Shown here: one piece after another, positions 14,529 through 22,010 of the stretch | Position numbering within the stretch: position 1 is the first letter of the stretch | Layout: each line of letters opens with the position of its first letter | Origin: CANHCC01 sp040381555 | GTDB taxonomy: Bacteria > Bacteroidota > Bacteroidia > J057 > RFSG01 | Direction of reading: 5' to 3' | Assembly (NCBI GenBank): GCA_040381555.1 | Contig: JBEIHC010000036.1 | Span: 1-24,098, forward strand | DNA: 24,098 nt | Notes under the pieces: generated by a model | What the model was told of the DNA's origin: nothing | Databases searched by the model: none | What the model saw: the letters and a program-made list of their open reading frames with translations, nothing else | Translations under genes and position numbers: made by a program

Positions 14529-15404
14529 TTATAAAAAGGCAAGGGCAATCATGCCCCCTAACATTACGGCTTTCAGCAAAGCACTCATCTTGCCATAATC
14601 TTCTGGTTGCGTTGCCCTCCCTAGTAAGAAAATCAATCGAATGCAGGGTGCAATAACCAGAGTCAGTAAAATCAGAATAAAGGTAAGATTGACTTTGTGA
14701 AATATCCAATAATCTACCACAATAGGAATTAAGCAGGATGCTAGGAATACGGCATAGACCCAAGCCAACAAGTTTCTTGTAGCATTGAGGCCTATTAAAA
14801 TAGGGAGTGTTGAAAGGTGGAATTTTAGATCTCCTTTCAAGTCTTCCACATCTTTGGATATTTCCCGAATGAGGGTGGCTTCAAACGAAAAGATAGCTAG
14901 GCAAAGCACCGTAAAACTCAGACTGTAAATCCAAGCCGAGGCAGTCAGAACCAATGCAGCACCTAAAGTTGCAACAATCAGATTTCCAATGGCAGGTTTC
15001 CTCTTAAAGTATCGCGCATAAAGAAACAACAATATCCAGCAACCTTGTAGAATCAGTTGAATTCTTACGGGGAAAAGTGAAGCTAGAATTGAAATGAAAA
15101 TCCAGGTAGCAAACCAGGCTGTCCAAACTTTCTTGGCGGATATTTTAGCTGGGATATAGGTTCTGTTAGGCTTATTGATTAGGTCGATTCGATAATCGAA
15201 TAAATCATTTATCCAGTAACCAGCTGCCATAACGAGGATTGTCAAGAGAATTAAGAGCCAGGTCAGAGATTCATGAAAGGGTACAAAAGTTTTTCCAGCG
15301 GTAAGCCATAAGGATTCTATCAATACCAGAGCTGCAATGCCTAGGTTGAGGGGTCTGCTCAATTTGAACAGAATTTTGGTATCAGTAAATAGTCTGTAAG
15401 GCAT
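14529..15404 (-). CDS. UbiA-family prenyltransferase
   Basis: 291 aa, ATG start, with about eight to nine membrane helices. The two aspartate-rich motifs are present: NDLFDYRID (66-74) and REISKDVEDLKGD (180-192). These bind Mg and prenyl diphosphate. It transfers a prenyl chain to an acceptor in the membrane. Bacteroidota homologues are often annotated as geranylgeranylglycerol-phosphate geranylgeranyltransferase-like, but the acceptor cannot be assigned from sequence; menaquinone-type and other lipid acceptors are possible. The start overlaps the kdsC-like stop by one base (TAATG), so translational coupling is likely. Confidence 0.9.
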   Translation of the reverse strand: MPYRLFTDTKILFKLSRPLNLGIAALVLIESLWLTAGKTFVPFHESLTWLLILLTILVMAAGYWINDLFDYRIDLINKPNRTYIPAKISAKKVWTAWFATWIFISILASLFPVRIQLILQGCWILLFLYARYFKRKPAIGNLIVATLGAALVLTASAWIYSLSFTVLCLAIFSFEATLIREISKDVEDLKGDLKFHLSTLPILIGLNATRNLLAWVYAVFLASCLIPIVVDYWIFHKVNLTFILILLTLVIAPCIRLIFLLGRATQPEDYGKMSALLKAVMLGGMIALAFL

Positions 15405-15922
15405 TACCAGATAAACGAATCACTTGCTTCCCACTTGCCCTGCTGCTTCATTACCTGCTCAATTACTTCTCGCACACAACCCTTGCCTCCAGGTTTTTGG
15501 GTAACAACCTGAGCGACTTTCAGAATATCCTCAGCAGCATCTGCAGGAGCGATTGAAATTCCGGTAAATTCCATTACTGGTAAATCCGGCATATCATCTC
15601 CCATATAGATTGTTTCTTCTGGGGAATGTCCGCTTTCTTTCAGAAATTGTTTGAATACGGGTAGTTTTTCCCCTGAACCCATATAAATATGTTGAATACC
15701 AAGTCCTTTGAGTCGGGAAACCACACCTTGTGAGCGTCCCCCCGAGATTATCGCCAGAGTGTAACCGGATTTTACGGCAAGTTGAAGGGCGTATCCGTCT
15801 TTGATATTCATCACTCTGATCTGATCCCCATTTTCTAATACCTGTATAGACCCATCGGTCAGCACCCCATCCACATCCATCACTATTGCTTTTATTCGAG
15901 TAAAATCGGGCATATTTTTCAT
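15404..15922 (-). CDS. kdsC: KdsC-type HAD phosphatase (3-deoxy-D-manno-octulosonate 8-phosphate phosphatase)
   Basis: 172 aa, ATG start (a second Met lies at residue 4). The HAD motifs are: VMDVDGVLTDG (14-24, nucleophile D16 and acid D18), AIISGGRSQGV (57-67), a lysine in GSGEKLPVF, and MGDDMPDLPVM. There is no large cap domain, as in the tetrameric KdsC class. It would remove the phosphate from KDO-8-P in LPS core synthesis. Related HAD enzymes act on other sugar-acid phosphates, so the exact substrate is probable rather than proven. It is the first gene of a pair with the UbiA protein. Confidence 0.88.
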   Translation of the reverse strand: MKNMPDFTRIKAIVMDVDGVLTDGSIQVLENGDQIRVMNIKDGYALQLAVKSGYTLAIISGGRSQGVVSRLKGLGIQHIYMGSGEKLPVFKQFLKESGHSPEETIYMGDDMPDLPVMEFTGISIAPADAAEDILKVAQVVTQKPGGKGCVREVIEQVMKQQGKWEASDSFIW

Positions 15923-16043
15923 GTTGCAAGTTACGCCAGTGCGGGAAATTTTTGCAGAAGAGAAGGCAGATTATAAATAAATCCACAGTTTCTTTTGTTA
16001 TACGGCTTTCCTGCCTTAATTTTAACCTTCTAATTACTGAATC

Positions 16044-16613
16044 ATGGGTGTAATTTCTGCCAGAAAAGACGAGAGAAAGCTAAGTTTTAGCCATAAATTG
16101 TATTTCCCTGAGATTTTCAAAGGGATGTGGTTCACTTTCCGACACATGTTTCGGAAAACAGTGACCTTGCAGTATCCTGAGGAAAAAGTGATACTGGGAG
16201 CCGAATTTAGAGGTAGACCCGTATTGGTTGCAGAGAGTGGTAAAGAAAGATGCGTAGCCTGTGGGTTGTGTGCTCGTTCCTGTCCTCCCTTGGCCATTTC
16301 TATGCAAGCTGCCGAAACAGATGATGTGAAAGAAAGGTATCCAAGCGTTTTTGAAATAGACATGCTTCGTTGTATCTATTGTGGATATTGTGAAGAGGTT
16401 TGTCCTGAAGAGGCAATTGTGATGAGCAAGGAATATGATTTTAACTTCCGTGACCGCAAAGATGCTATTCATGGGAAGGATCGTTTGCTCGTTGAAGCAA
16501 GCTTGGTCAAAGACCGTCTGGAATTCTTGCGTAAAATGCGCAACAAGAATTTTGGCAAAATCTTTAATTTCCTTACTGGTAACAATCGTCATAGCCTTCG
16601 GGATCGTGTCTGA
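16044..16613 (+). CDS. nuoI: NADH-quinone oxidoreductase subunit I-like 2x[4Fe-4S] protein
   Basis: 189 aa, ATG start. The N-terminal amphipathic region is followed by GMWFTFRHMFRKTVTLQYPEEK, typical of NuoI. Two ferredoxin motifs follow: C70-VAC-GLC-ARSC80-P and C110-IYC-GYC-EEVC120-P. These bind the two [4Fe-4S] clusters (N6a/N6b) that carry electrons toward quinone in the peripheral arm of complex I. MLRCIYCGYCEEVCPEEAI and the upstream ERYPSVFEI are family-specific. No other nuo gene is in the window, so the neighbourhood is atypical. Its stop overlaps the probable GTG start of hslV. Confidence 0.92.
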   Translation: MGVISARKDERKLSFSHKLYFPEIFKGMWFTFRHMFRKTVTLQYPEEKVILGAEFRGRPVLVAESGKERCVACGLCARSCPPLAISMQAAETDDVKERYPSVFEIDMLRCIYCGYCEEVCPEEAIVMSKEYDFNFRDRKDAIHGKDRLLVEASLVKDRLEFLRKMRNKNFGKIFNFLTGNNRHSLRDRV

Positions 16614-17148
16614 TTTAAAGATTCGTTCAACAACCGTATTGGGTATTATCCATAACGGAAGTGCTGTGTTAGGAGCAGATGGACAAGCTACTTTTGGGAG
16701 TGTGGTGATGAAAAGCAATGTCAAAAAAGTACGAAAGGTATCCGATGGCACTGTAATGGCTGGATTTGCTGGTTCCACAGCAGATGCGTTTACCTTAATG
16801 GAGCGCTTTGAGGAGAAATTAGGGCAACATTCCGGTCAAATGAAGCGCGCAGCGATAGAATTAGCAAGAGATTGGCGTACCGATAGATTTCTTCGCCGGC
16901 TGGAAGCGATGATGATTGTAATGAATAAGGAAGAAGGACTTGTTATTACAGGCTCTGGAGATGTACTGGAACCAGATCATAAAATTCTTTCAATTGGCTC
17001 AGGCTCTATGTATGCTCAGTCTGCTGCTTTGGCAATGAAACGCCATGCACCGCATATGACCGCGGAGCAAATAGTACGCGAAAGCCTAACTATTGCTGCG
17101 GATATCTGTATTTATACAAATCATAACCTCGAAATTCTGGAACTGTGA
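16606..17148 (+). CDS. hslV: ATP-dependent protease subunit HslV
   Basis: 180 aa from GTG at 16606, overlapping the nuoI-like stop by 8 bp. No ATG lies near the conserved start, and further upstream frame extension is not homologous. It is a Thr-type peptidase forming the dodecamer that works with the HslU ATPase. The catalytic threonine is T9 in IRSTTVLGIIHNG, so a short propeptide of eight residues (fM-SDLKIRS) must be removed. ADGQATFGSVVMKSNVKKVRK, GFAGSTADAFTLMERFE, ARDWRTDRFLRRLEAMM and DICIYTNHNLEI are family blocks. hslU is not in the window. It overlaps the next gene through GTGA. Confidence 0.94.
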   Translation: MSDLKIRSTTVLGIIHNGSAVLGADGQATFGSVVMKSNVKKVRKVSDGTVMAGFAGSTADAFTLMERFEEKLGQHSGQMKRAAIELARDWRTDRFLRRLEAMMIVMNKEEGLVITGSGDVLEPDHKILSIGSGSMYAQSAALAMKRHAPHMTAEQIVRESLTIAADICIYTNHNLEILEL

Positions 17149-17594
17149 TTCCTGCACGGCCTGTATTTGAGTTGCGCCTGCAACAAAATTCACAGGGAAA
17201 AACAGAAGTTTGGGATCCTATTCGCAAAAAATATATTCTTCTTACCCCGGAAGAATGGGTTAGGCAACAATTTTTATCCTATCTAATTCAGGATCTTAAA
17301 TTCCCCAGAACTTTAGTTTCCGTGGAAAAAGGAATTCAATACAACGGATTGTCCAAACGAATAGATTTGATGATTTCAGATAGAAGAGGTATGCCCTTTT
17401 TGCTTGCCGAGTTTAAATCTCCAGAGATTGCCCTAAGTGATCGGGCATTATTTCAATCATCCTTGTATAATTACAAACTTGGCGCAAAGTATTTGGTTTT
17501 AGATAATCAGGTGAGCAGTTTTATCTGGAAAGAGTCTGCAGGAGTTGGTTTTGAACCAATTTCTCATTTCCCAGATGTGAGTGAATTGGGTTGA
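17145..17594 (+). CDS. HsdR N-terminal-like nuclease-fold protein (HSDR_N_2 type)
   Basis: 149 aa from GTG at 17145, with GTGA overlap with the hslV stop. The sequence resembles the stand-alone type I restriction enzyme R N-terminal domain proteins widespread in Bacteroidota. WDPIRKKYILLTPEEWVRQQF (23-43) is followed by the PD-(D/E)XK core: KRIDLMI with D74, then FLLAEFKSP with E89 and K91. QSSLYNYKLGAKYLVLDN follows. The core residues are present, so nuclease activity or nucleic-acid binding is possible, but the motor domain and restriction partners are absent. It is probably a housekeeping protein of unknown role rather than part of a restriction system. Confidence 0.85.
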   Translation: MIPARPVFELRLQQNSQGKTEVWDPIRKKYILLTPEEWVRQQFLSYLIQDLKFPRTLVSVEKGIQYNGLSKRIDLMISDRRGMPFLLAEFKSPEIALSDRALFQSSLYNYKLGAKYLVLDNQVSSFIWKESAGVGFEPISHFPDVSELG

Positions 17595-17618
17595 GGTTAG
17601 CCTCAGCTTGGTGCAAGC
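17592..17618. other. Two small hairpins between convergent genes
   Basis: TGAGG-TTAG-CCTCA (17592-17605) and GCTTG-GTG-CAAGC (17606-17618) lie back to back between the HsdR-N-like gene and the aminopeptidase gene. There is no T-run, so a terminator role is uncertain. Confidence 0.35.
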
Positions 17619-17627
17619 GGAGAGTTA

Positions 17628-19445
17628 CTACAAAATCTCCGGATCTAATGTCGCAGTGGCTACAAAGTGGTAATTGGGTCTTGCTTCCGTATAGATAGCT
17701 TGAGCAAATACCTTTCCTTTTTCAGTGCGGCAAAGCTCACGATACAAAGGAACAATGAATTTTCTGCGCCCGGTACGAATCATAAATTGTTTGGCATTTT
17801 CATAAGCTGGCTCATAGCCTCTTTTAAATGCCAGTAAAAACCATTCCGAAGCAATTTCACTATTGCCACTTTGAGTAAATCCAACAGAACGATCCAGTTG
17901 AGCCATTCTTTCTAAGCTAATATCCTTCGGTAAATGTCTTAGATAATGCAGCCATTCATGAGTGCTCCATGATTTTGTTGAAACAGAGTCTGGGATTTCT
18001 AATGTAAGAGTTTGCTCTACTTTTTGGAATAAAACAGAAGTCACTTTTGGTGCATTGGAAGGCATTCCAGGTTGGTATATCCATTCTTCCGCCTTAATTG
18101 CTTGCTTCAATTCTGGTGTAGTTAATAAATTTGTATATAATTGAGTTAGAAATGTTTCAGTATTGAGAGATTGGAAGGCGTTTTTAGTAAAATGCTGATT
18201 TAGGAAAATATCAAAGGCTTCTCGTCCTACCAGTTCTTCTATTGTGCGTAATAGAAAGTACCCTTTTTCGTAAGCAATATCATTCATGCCATCATCTGGG
18301 TCTTTCCCCTCCAACTGCAGTTTGAGTTTGGTTGCTGGGCTGTCTTTTCCGAAATCAGCAATTGTATGATTCACATCCTGCCATCCAAGAGTTTCCAGCA
18401 TTTGCGCATAGTCTTTACCTTTTAGCGCTTCCATGATTCTTCTCTCAAAATATACAGTAAAGCCTTCGTTAAGCCAGAAGTCATTCCAAGTTGCATTGGT
18501 TACCAGATTTCCGGACCAGGAGTGGGCTAATTCATGAGCAATTAAACTGACTAAGGATTTGTCCCCTGCCAGGATGGTTGGGGTGGCAAAAGTAATTCGG
18601 GGATTTTCCATTCCTCCGAATGGGAAAGAGGGAGGGAGTAGAAGTACATCATATTGCTCCCAACGATAGGGGCCGTAGAGTTTTTCTGCGGCATCCAACA
18701 TGTCCTGCATTTCTGAAAATTCCGAGGCAGCAGACTCAAGTGCTTCTGGTTCGGCATATACTCCGGTGTTTCTACCAATTTTCTGATAGGTTAACCTTCC
18801 TACCGCGAGGGACATCAAGTAGGAGGAGATAGGCTGCTTCATTTGAAAGGTGTAGATGCCATCCGTTGAAGTTTGCTGTGGATTTTCGGCACTCATTAAG
18901 GCAATCATTCCAATAGGAACCTGAATCTTTGCCTGAAATGAAAATCTAATTCCGGGGCTATCTTGCAAAGGAATCCAAGTTCTTGCCAAAATTGCCTGAG
19001 ATTGCGAAAACAGAAAGGAAGCTTTTTTACTGAGAGTTTGCTCTGGCTTTAGCCATTGCAAAGCAGGAGCGCCTGCTGGAACTATATATTCGATTTTAAC
19101 TAGGTGGGTTTGTTGCTGCAATTTTATCTCCAAGGGATTGCCTAGCCATTCTATTTCTGGATGAATTGTGTACGATAACTCTTCCCCCTTTTCAGCGTCT
19201 GAGATACGCTTGATTTCAAGGCCTTTTATATCCAACCAAAGAGGTTTATCCTTAAGTACTCTTTCTATACTTATTATCGCCTCTCCGCTTAAGGTTTGTG
19301 AATTAAAATCTACATTCAGGTTCAAATCGATATGGGTAATTCGAACTTCGGTTGGCCGACTGCAGGAATGCGGATCTATCTGAGAAAAAGAGGATTGAGT
19401 CATGGTAAGTAGAATAATTAGGAATGAAAGATTGAAATGATTCAT
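17628..19445 (-). CDS. M1 family metallopeptidase, LTA4-hydrolase/aminopeptidase-B type
   Basis: 605 aa, ATG start, with a signal peptide (MNHFNLSFLIILLTMTQSSFSQ), so it is exported. An N-terminal beta domain precedes the catalytic domain. The exopeptidase motif is PFGGMENPRITF (275-286). The zinc site is HELAH (304-308) with E327 in LNEGFTVYFERR, i.e. HEXXH-x18-E. SYLMSLAVGRL and DGMNDIAYEKGYFLLRTIEE match LTA4H relatives. The C-terminal helical domain (LHYLRHLPKDISLERMAQLD to PNYHFVATATL) is that of the LTA4H/RNPEP branch. It should trim N-terminal residues from peptides in the periplasm. All catalytic residues are present. Confidence 0.95.
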   Translation of the reverse strand: MNHFNLSFLIILLTMTQSSFSQIDPHSCSRPTEVRITHIDLNLNVDFNSQTLSGEAIISIERVLKDKPLWLDIKGLEIKRISDAEKGEELSYTIHPEIEWLGNPLEIKLQQQTHLVKIEYIVPAGAPALQWLKPEQTLSKKASFLFSQSQAILARTWIPLQDSPGIRFSFQAKIQVPIGMIALMSAENPQQTSTDGIYTFQMKQPISSYLMSLAVGRLTYQKIGRNTGVYAEPEALESAASEFSEMQDMLDAAEKLYGPYRWEQYDVLLLPPSFPFGGMENPRITFATPTILAGDKSLVSLIAHELAHSWSGNLVTNATWNDFWLNEGFTVYFERRIMEALKGKDYAQMLETLGWQDVNHTIADFGKDSPATKLKLQLEGKDPDDGMNDIAYEKGYFLLRTIEELVGREAFDIFLNQHFTKNAFQSLNTETFLTQLYTNLLTTPELKQAIKAEEWIYQPGMPSNAPKVTSVLFQKVEQTLTLEIPDSVSTKSWSTHEWLHYLRHLPKDISLERMAQLDRSVGFTQSGNSEIASEWFLLAFKRGYEPAYENAKQFMIRTGRRKFIVPLYRELCRTEKGKVFAQAIYTEARPNYHFVATATLDPEIL

Positions 19446-19636
19446 GGATAGGCAAATTACGGGAATTGTTTAATCTAATCCAGTCTAAATTAAGTGGGCA
19501 AATTTTGGCAGATAATTTACAGGGTAAAATACAGAAGATAGCGATTGTACCCCTTGGTGGAGGTGTTAATCCTGATTAGCTTCGTTAAATCTGCAATCTT
19601 TCGAATGATTTACTCATTAATCCAGCGAGGAACACT

Positions 19637-19644
19637 TAATTTTG
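19637..19644 (+). promoter_or_regulatory. -7 promoter box (TAATTTTG) for glyS, four bases from the ATG
   Basis: TAATTTTG is an exact TAnnTTTG match ending 4 bp before the ATG at 19649. With the usual spacing, transcription would start at or next to the A of ATG, giving a leaderless mRNA. Confidence 0.5.
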
Positions 19645-19648
19645 TGTC

Positions 19649-21199
19649 ATGAATCCTATTGCTGATGTTTTCCAGAAAATAACGGCTCACACCAAAGAGC
19701 ATGGTTTTGTTTTTCAATCCTCGGAATTATACGATGGCTTAGGGGCTGTATATGATTATGGTCCACTGGGTGTATTGATGAAGAATAATTTGCGTGAGCT
19801 TTGGTGGCAGTCTATGGTTCGTATGCATGAGAATATTGTCGGATTGGATGCTGCCATTCTGATGCATCCATCCGTATGGAAGGCATCGGGTCATGTGGAT
19901 GCTTTTAACGATCCTTTAATTGACAATAAAGATTCGAAGAAGCGCTATCGGGCAGATGTATTGATTGAGGAATACCTAGACAAGTTGGATCAGAAGTCTA
20001 AAAAGGAAACGGTGAAGCGCGCTGCGAAAGAAGGTTGGGATGAATATTCAGATGAGTACCAGCGTTTTTTAAAGGGCAATCGGGATGCAAAAAAGGCGGC
20101 AGAGGTGCAGGAGAAATTTCAGCAAGCGATGGGGGCAAATGATATGGCAGCCTTAAAAGACTTGATTTTGGAATGTGGCATAAACTGTCCAGAATCTGGC
20201 ACTGCCAATTGGACGGATGTTCGTCAATTTAACTTGATGTTTAAGGCTCAGTTAGGGGCAGTAGCCGAGGAAGCTTCTGATATTTATCTTCGTCCCGAAA
20301 CTGCCCAAGGTATCTTTGTGAATTTTCTGAATGTTCAGAAAACTACCCGTATGAAAATTCCTTTTGGCATTGCCCAAACGGGGAAAGCATTCAGAAATGA
20401 AATTATTGCGCGGCAATTCATTTTTAGAATGCGGGAATTTGAACAAATGGAAATGCAGTTTTTTGTCAAACCTGGAACACAGAAAGAATGGTATCAGACT
20501 TGGAAAAGCAATCGCATTCAATGGCATCAAGCTCTTGGGTTTACAGGCGATTCTATCAGAATGCATGCCCATGACAAGCTAGCCCACTATGCAGATGCAG
20601 CTGAGGACATTCAATTTCATTATCCATTTGGCTATAAGGAAATGGAAGGAATTCATAGTCGTACCGATTTTGATTTAAAACAACATCAGGAATTATCTGG
20701 GCGGAAACTTGCGTATTTTGACCCTGAGGAAAATGCTTCTTACATCCCCTATGTGATTGAAACTTCTATCGGCTTAGATCGGCTTTTCTTGGCTCATTTG
20801 TGTAAAGCATACGATGAGGAGACCGTTACAACTGGTAGCGGAGGGGAGGAAATACGGACGGTATTGCGTCTCCATCCTTTGGTTGCACCTGTTAAAGTTG
20901 CTGTTTTCCCTTTAGTTAAGAAAGATGGTTTACCTGAGTTAGCCAGAACAATCATAGATGATCTTAAATTTGACATGCAGGTTACTTATGATGAGAAGGA
21001 TGCTGTAGGCAGGCGCTATCGTCGGCAGGACGCTAAAGGAACTCCTTGGTGCATCACAGTAGATAACGAATCTCTAGAAGATGGACAGGTAACGATTAGA
21101 GAAAGAGATAGTATGCAGCAAGAAAGAGTATCTATCTCTGCGTTGCGTGGTTGGTTTAAGGAAAAGTTAGATTTAAGACATTATCTAGGATCTCAATAG
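19649..21199 (+). CDS. glyS: Glycyl-tRNA synthetase (alpha2, single-chain type)
   Basis: 516 aa, ATG start. This is the class II synthetase charging tRNA-Gly, of the dimeric type rather than the glyQ/glyS heterotetramer. The N-terminus KEHGFVFQSSELYDGLGAVYDYGPLGVLMKNNL contains motif 1 and glycine recognition elements. After an insertion of about 100 residues come YLRPETAQGIFVNF and FGIAQTGKAFRNEIIARQFIFRMREFEQMEMQFF (motif 2). ETSIGLDRLFLAHL is motif 3. The C-terminal anticodon-binding domain starts at about residue 415 (LHPLVAPVKVAVFPLV). The gene stands alone and ends in a strong terminator. Confidence 0.97.
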   Translation: MNPIADVFQKITAHTKEHGFVFQSSELYDGLGAVYDYGPLGVLMKNNLRELWWQSMVRMHENIVGLDAAILMHPSVWKASGHVDAFNDPLIDNKDSKKRYRADVLIEEYLDKLDQKSKKETVKRAAKEGWDEYSDEYQRFLKGNRDAKKAAEVQEKFQQAMGANDMAALKDLILECGINCPESGTANWTDVRQFNLMFKAQLGAVAEEASDIYLRPETAQGIFVNFLNVQKTTRMKIPFGIAQTGKAFRNEIIARQFIFRMREFEQMEMQFFVKPGTQKEWYQTWKSNRIQWHQALGFTGDSIRMHAHDKLAHYADAAEDIQFHYPFGYKEMEGIHSRTDFDLKQHQELSGRKLAYFDPEENASYIPYVIETSIGLDRLFLAHLCKAYDEETVTTGSGGEEIRTVLRLHPLVAPVKVAVFPLVKKDGLPELARTIIDDLKFDMQVTYDEKDAVGRRYRRQDAKGTPWCITVDNESLEDGQVTIRERDSMQQERVSISALRGWFKEKLDLRHYLGSQ

Positions 21200-21222
21200 A
21201 TTCGAGGTGGTGAGAAAATGAG

Positions 21223-21254
21223 AAAAGCAGGTATCAAGCGATACCTGCTTTTTT
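21223..21254 (+). terminator. Intrinsic terminator after glyS
   Basis: AAAAGCAGGTATC (21223-21235) pairs perfectly over 13 bp with GATACCTGCTTTT (21240-21252) around a 4-nt loop, with a T-run to 21254. It lies 24 bp after the glyS stop. Confidence 0.93.
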
Positions 21255-21337
21255 GTTGTAGGAATGAGCGATATAATTGGGAATACTGTTGAGTCACTTG
21301 GGTCATCCGAAACTTATTTGAGGAGTTATAAACTTGT

Positions 21338-21570
21338 CAAGGGACGCTTGCCAGGGCAGGTTCCGGTGTCAAGGGACGCTTGCCAAAATCAAGGGACGCT
21401 TGCCAGGGTTTTAGGAATAATGGCAAGGTACCCTTGCCAGGGTAGGTTCCGGTGTCAAGGGACGCTTGCTCCAAAGGAATAGCGTCAAGGGACGCTTGCC
21501 AAAATCAAGGGACGCTTGCCACAAGAAAGTTTTAAAGGCTGATTTTGAAATTTGCCAAGGGACGCTTGCC
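21338..21570. repeat. Second cluster of the CAAGGGACGCTTGCC repeat, spaced copies
   Basis: Seven copies of the 15-nt core start at 21338, 21370, 21390, 21456, 21486, 21506 and 21556 (the one at 21456 has a final T). A variant, GGCAAGGTACCCTTGCC (21422-21438), has perfect 7-bp arms around TAC. Spacers are not constant: 17, 5, about 18, 17, 15, 5 and 35 nt. The 17-nt spacer AGGG(C/T)AGGTTCCGGTGT occurs twice, and the 5-nt spacer AAAAT occurs twice, so the cluster looks built by local duplication. It lies between the glyS terminator and the terminator of the oppositely oriented tRNA gene. Confidence 0.95.
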
Positions 21571-21836
21571 AAGGAAAGTTCTTTCTTGAATCTTTAATAT
21601 TTAACCCCAAAAACCTTGCCTAAGAGATTAAGCATCAACCTGAATTAATGAGATATCGAATGCATAACCCCTAGGTGATAATTTCCTCAGTCAACACCAT
21701 CAGATTGCTTAAAATTCTTATGATTCTTTAATGTTTAAGCTTCTGAAAAACAAAATTTTTCACTTGGGGTTTTTATCAGATTTTGTAATTATCCAAACTT
21801 CCAATATGAATTATTAAGTGAAGTTTGCTCATAAAA
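21571..21836. other. AT-rich noncoding stretch between the repeat cluster and the tRNA terminator
   Basis: No coding region, RNA gene or clear promoter was seen. One partial repeat-like string (CCTTGCC, about 21614-21620) may be a decayed copy. Confidence 0.5.
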
Positions 21837-21863
21837 AAGCAGGAACCTAAAAAGTTCCTGCTT
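21837..21863 (-). terminator. Intrinsic terminator of the tRNA-Arg transcript
   Basis: On the minus strand, AAGCAGGAAC pairs with GTTCCTGCTT (10 bp, 7-nt loop) and is followed by TTTTTT (complement of 21833-21838). It lies 12 bp after the tRNA 3' end. Confidence 0.88.
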
Positions 21864-21875
21864 AAAATTACTTTG

Positions 21876-21947
21876 TAGCGCTGAAAGGAATCGAACCTTT
21901 ATCTAAAGTTCCGGAAACTTTCATTCTATCCATTGAACTACAGCGCC
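21876..21947 (-). tRNA. tRNA-Arg (anticodon CCG)
   Basis: The minus strand folds as a full cloverleaf of 72 nt. The acceptor stem GGCGCTG pairs with CAGCGCT (one G-T at the end). The D arm is GTTC...GAAT. The anticodon stem AAAGT/ACTTT carries the loop TTCCGGA, so the anticodon is CCG. The variable loop is 4 nt. The T arm AAAGG/CCTTT carries the loop TTCGATT. The discriminator is A. CCA is not encoded. It has its own -7 box upstream and a terminator downstream, so it is transcribed as a single-gene unit. Confidence 0.96.
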
Positions 21948-21953
21948 ATGCCG

Positions 21954-21961
21954 CAAAGATA
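21954..21961 (-). promoter_or_regulatory. -7 promoter box (TATCTTTG) for tRNA-Arg
   Basis: TATCTTTG on the minus strand, an exact TAnnTTTG match, 6 bp upstream of the first tRNA base. Transcription would begin almost at the mature 5' end. Confidence 0.65.
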
Positions 21962-21994
21962 CGAAATTTCAACCTGTCATAGAAGCGGATTGTG

Positions 21995-22002
21995 TAAGTT
22001 TG
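21995..22002 (+). promoter_or_regulatory. -7 promoter box (TAAGTTTG) for the TIM-barrel gene
   Basis: TAAGTTTG is an exact TAnnTTTG match, 8 bp before the ATG at 22011. It implies a near-leaderless mRNA and argues against the longer frame that begins inside the tRNA gene. Confidence 0.55.
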
Positions 22003-22010
22003 TGAAGAAT

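Noticed and set aside
16435..16605. Longer hslV frame beginning inside the nuoI-like gene
   Set aside because: The extra residues are nuoI read in another frame and have no HslV similarity. The conserved start is at about IRSTTV.
17145..17594. Type I restriction-modification system
   Set aside because: Only a 149-aa HsdR-N-like domain is present. There is no helicase, HsdM or HsdS, and such stand-alone domains are common in Bacteroidota.
21264..21482. Open frame running from the end of glyS into the second repeat cluster
   Set aside because: It starts after the glyS terminator and most of its length is translated repeat.
21933..22010. N-terminal extension of the TIM-barrel protein
   Set aside because: It overlaps the tRNA-Arg gene and both divergent -7 boxes. 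The ATG at 22011 fits the promoter and the protein pattern.
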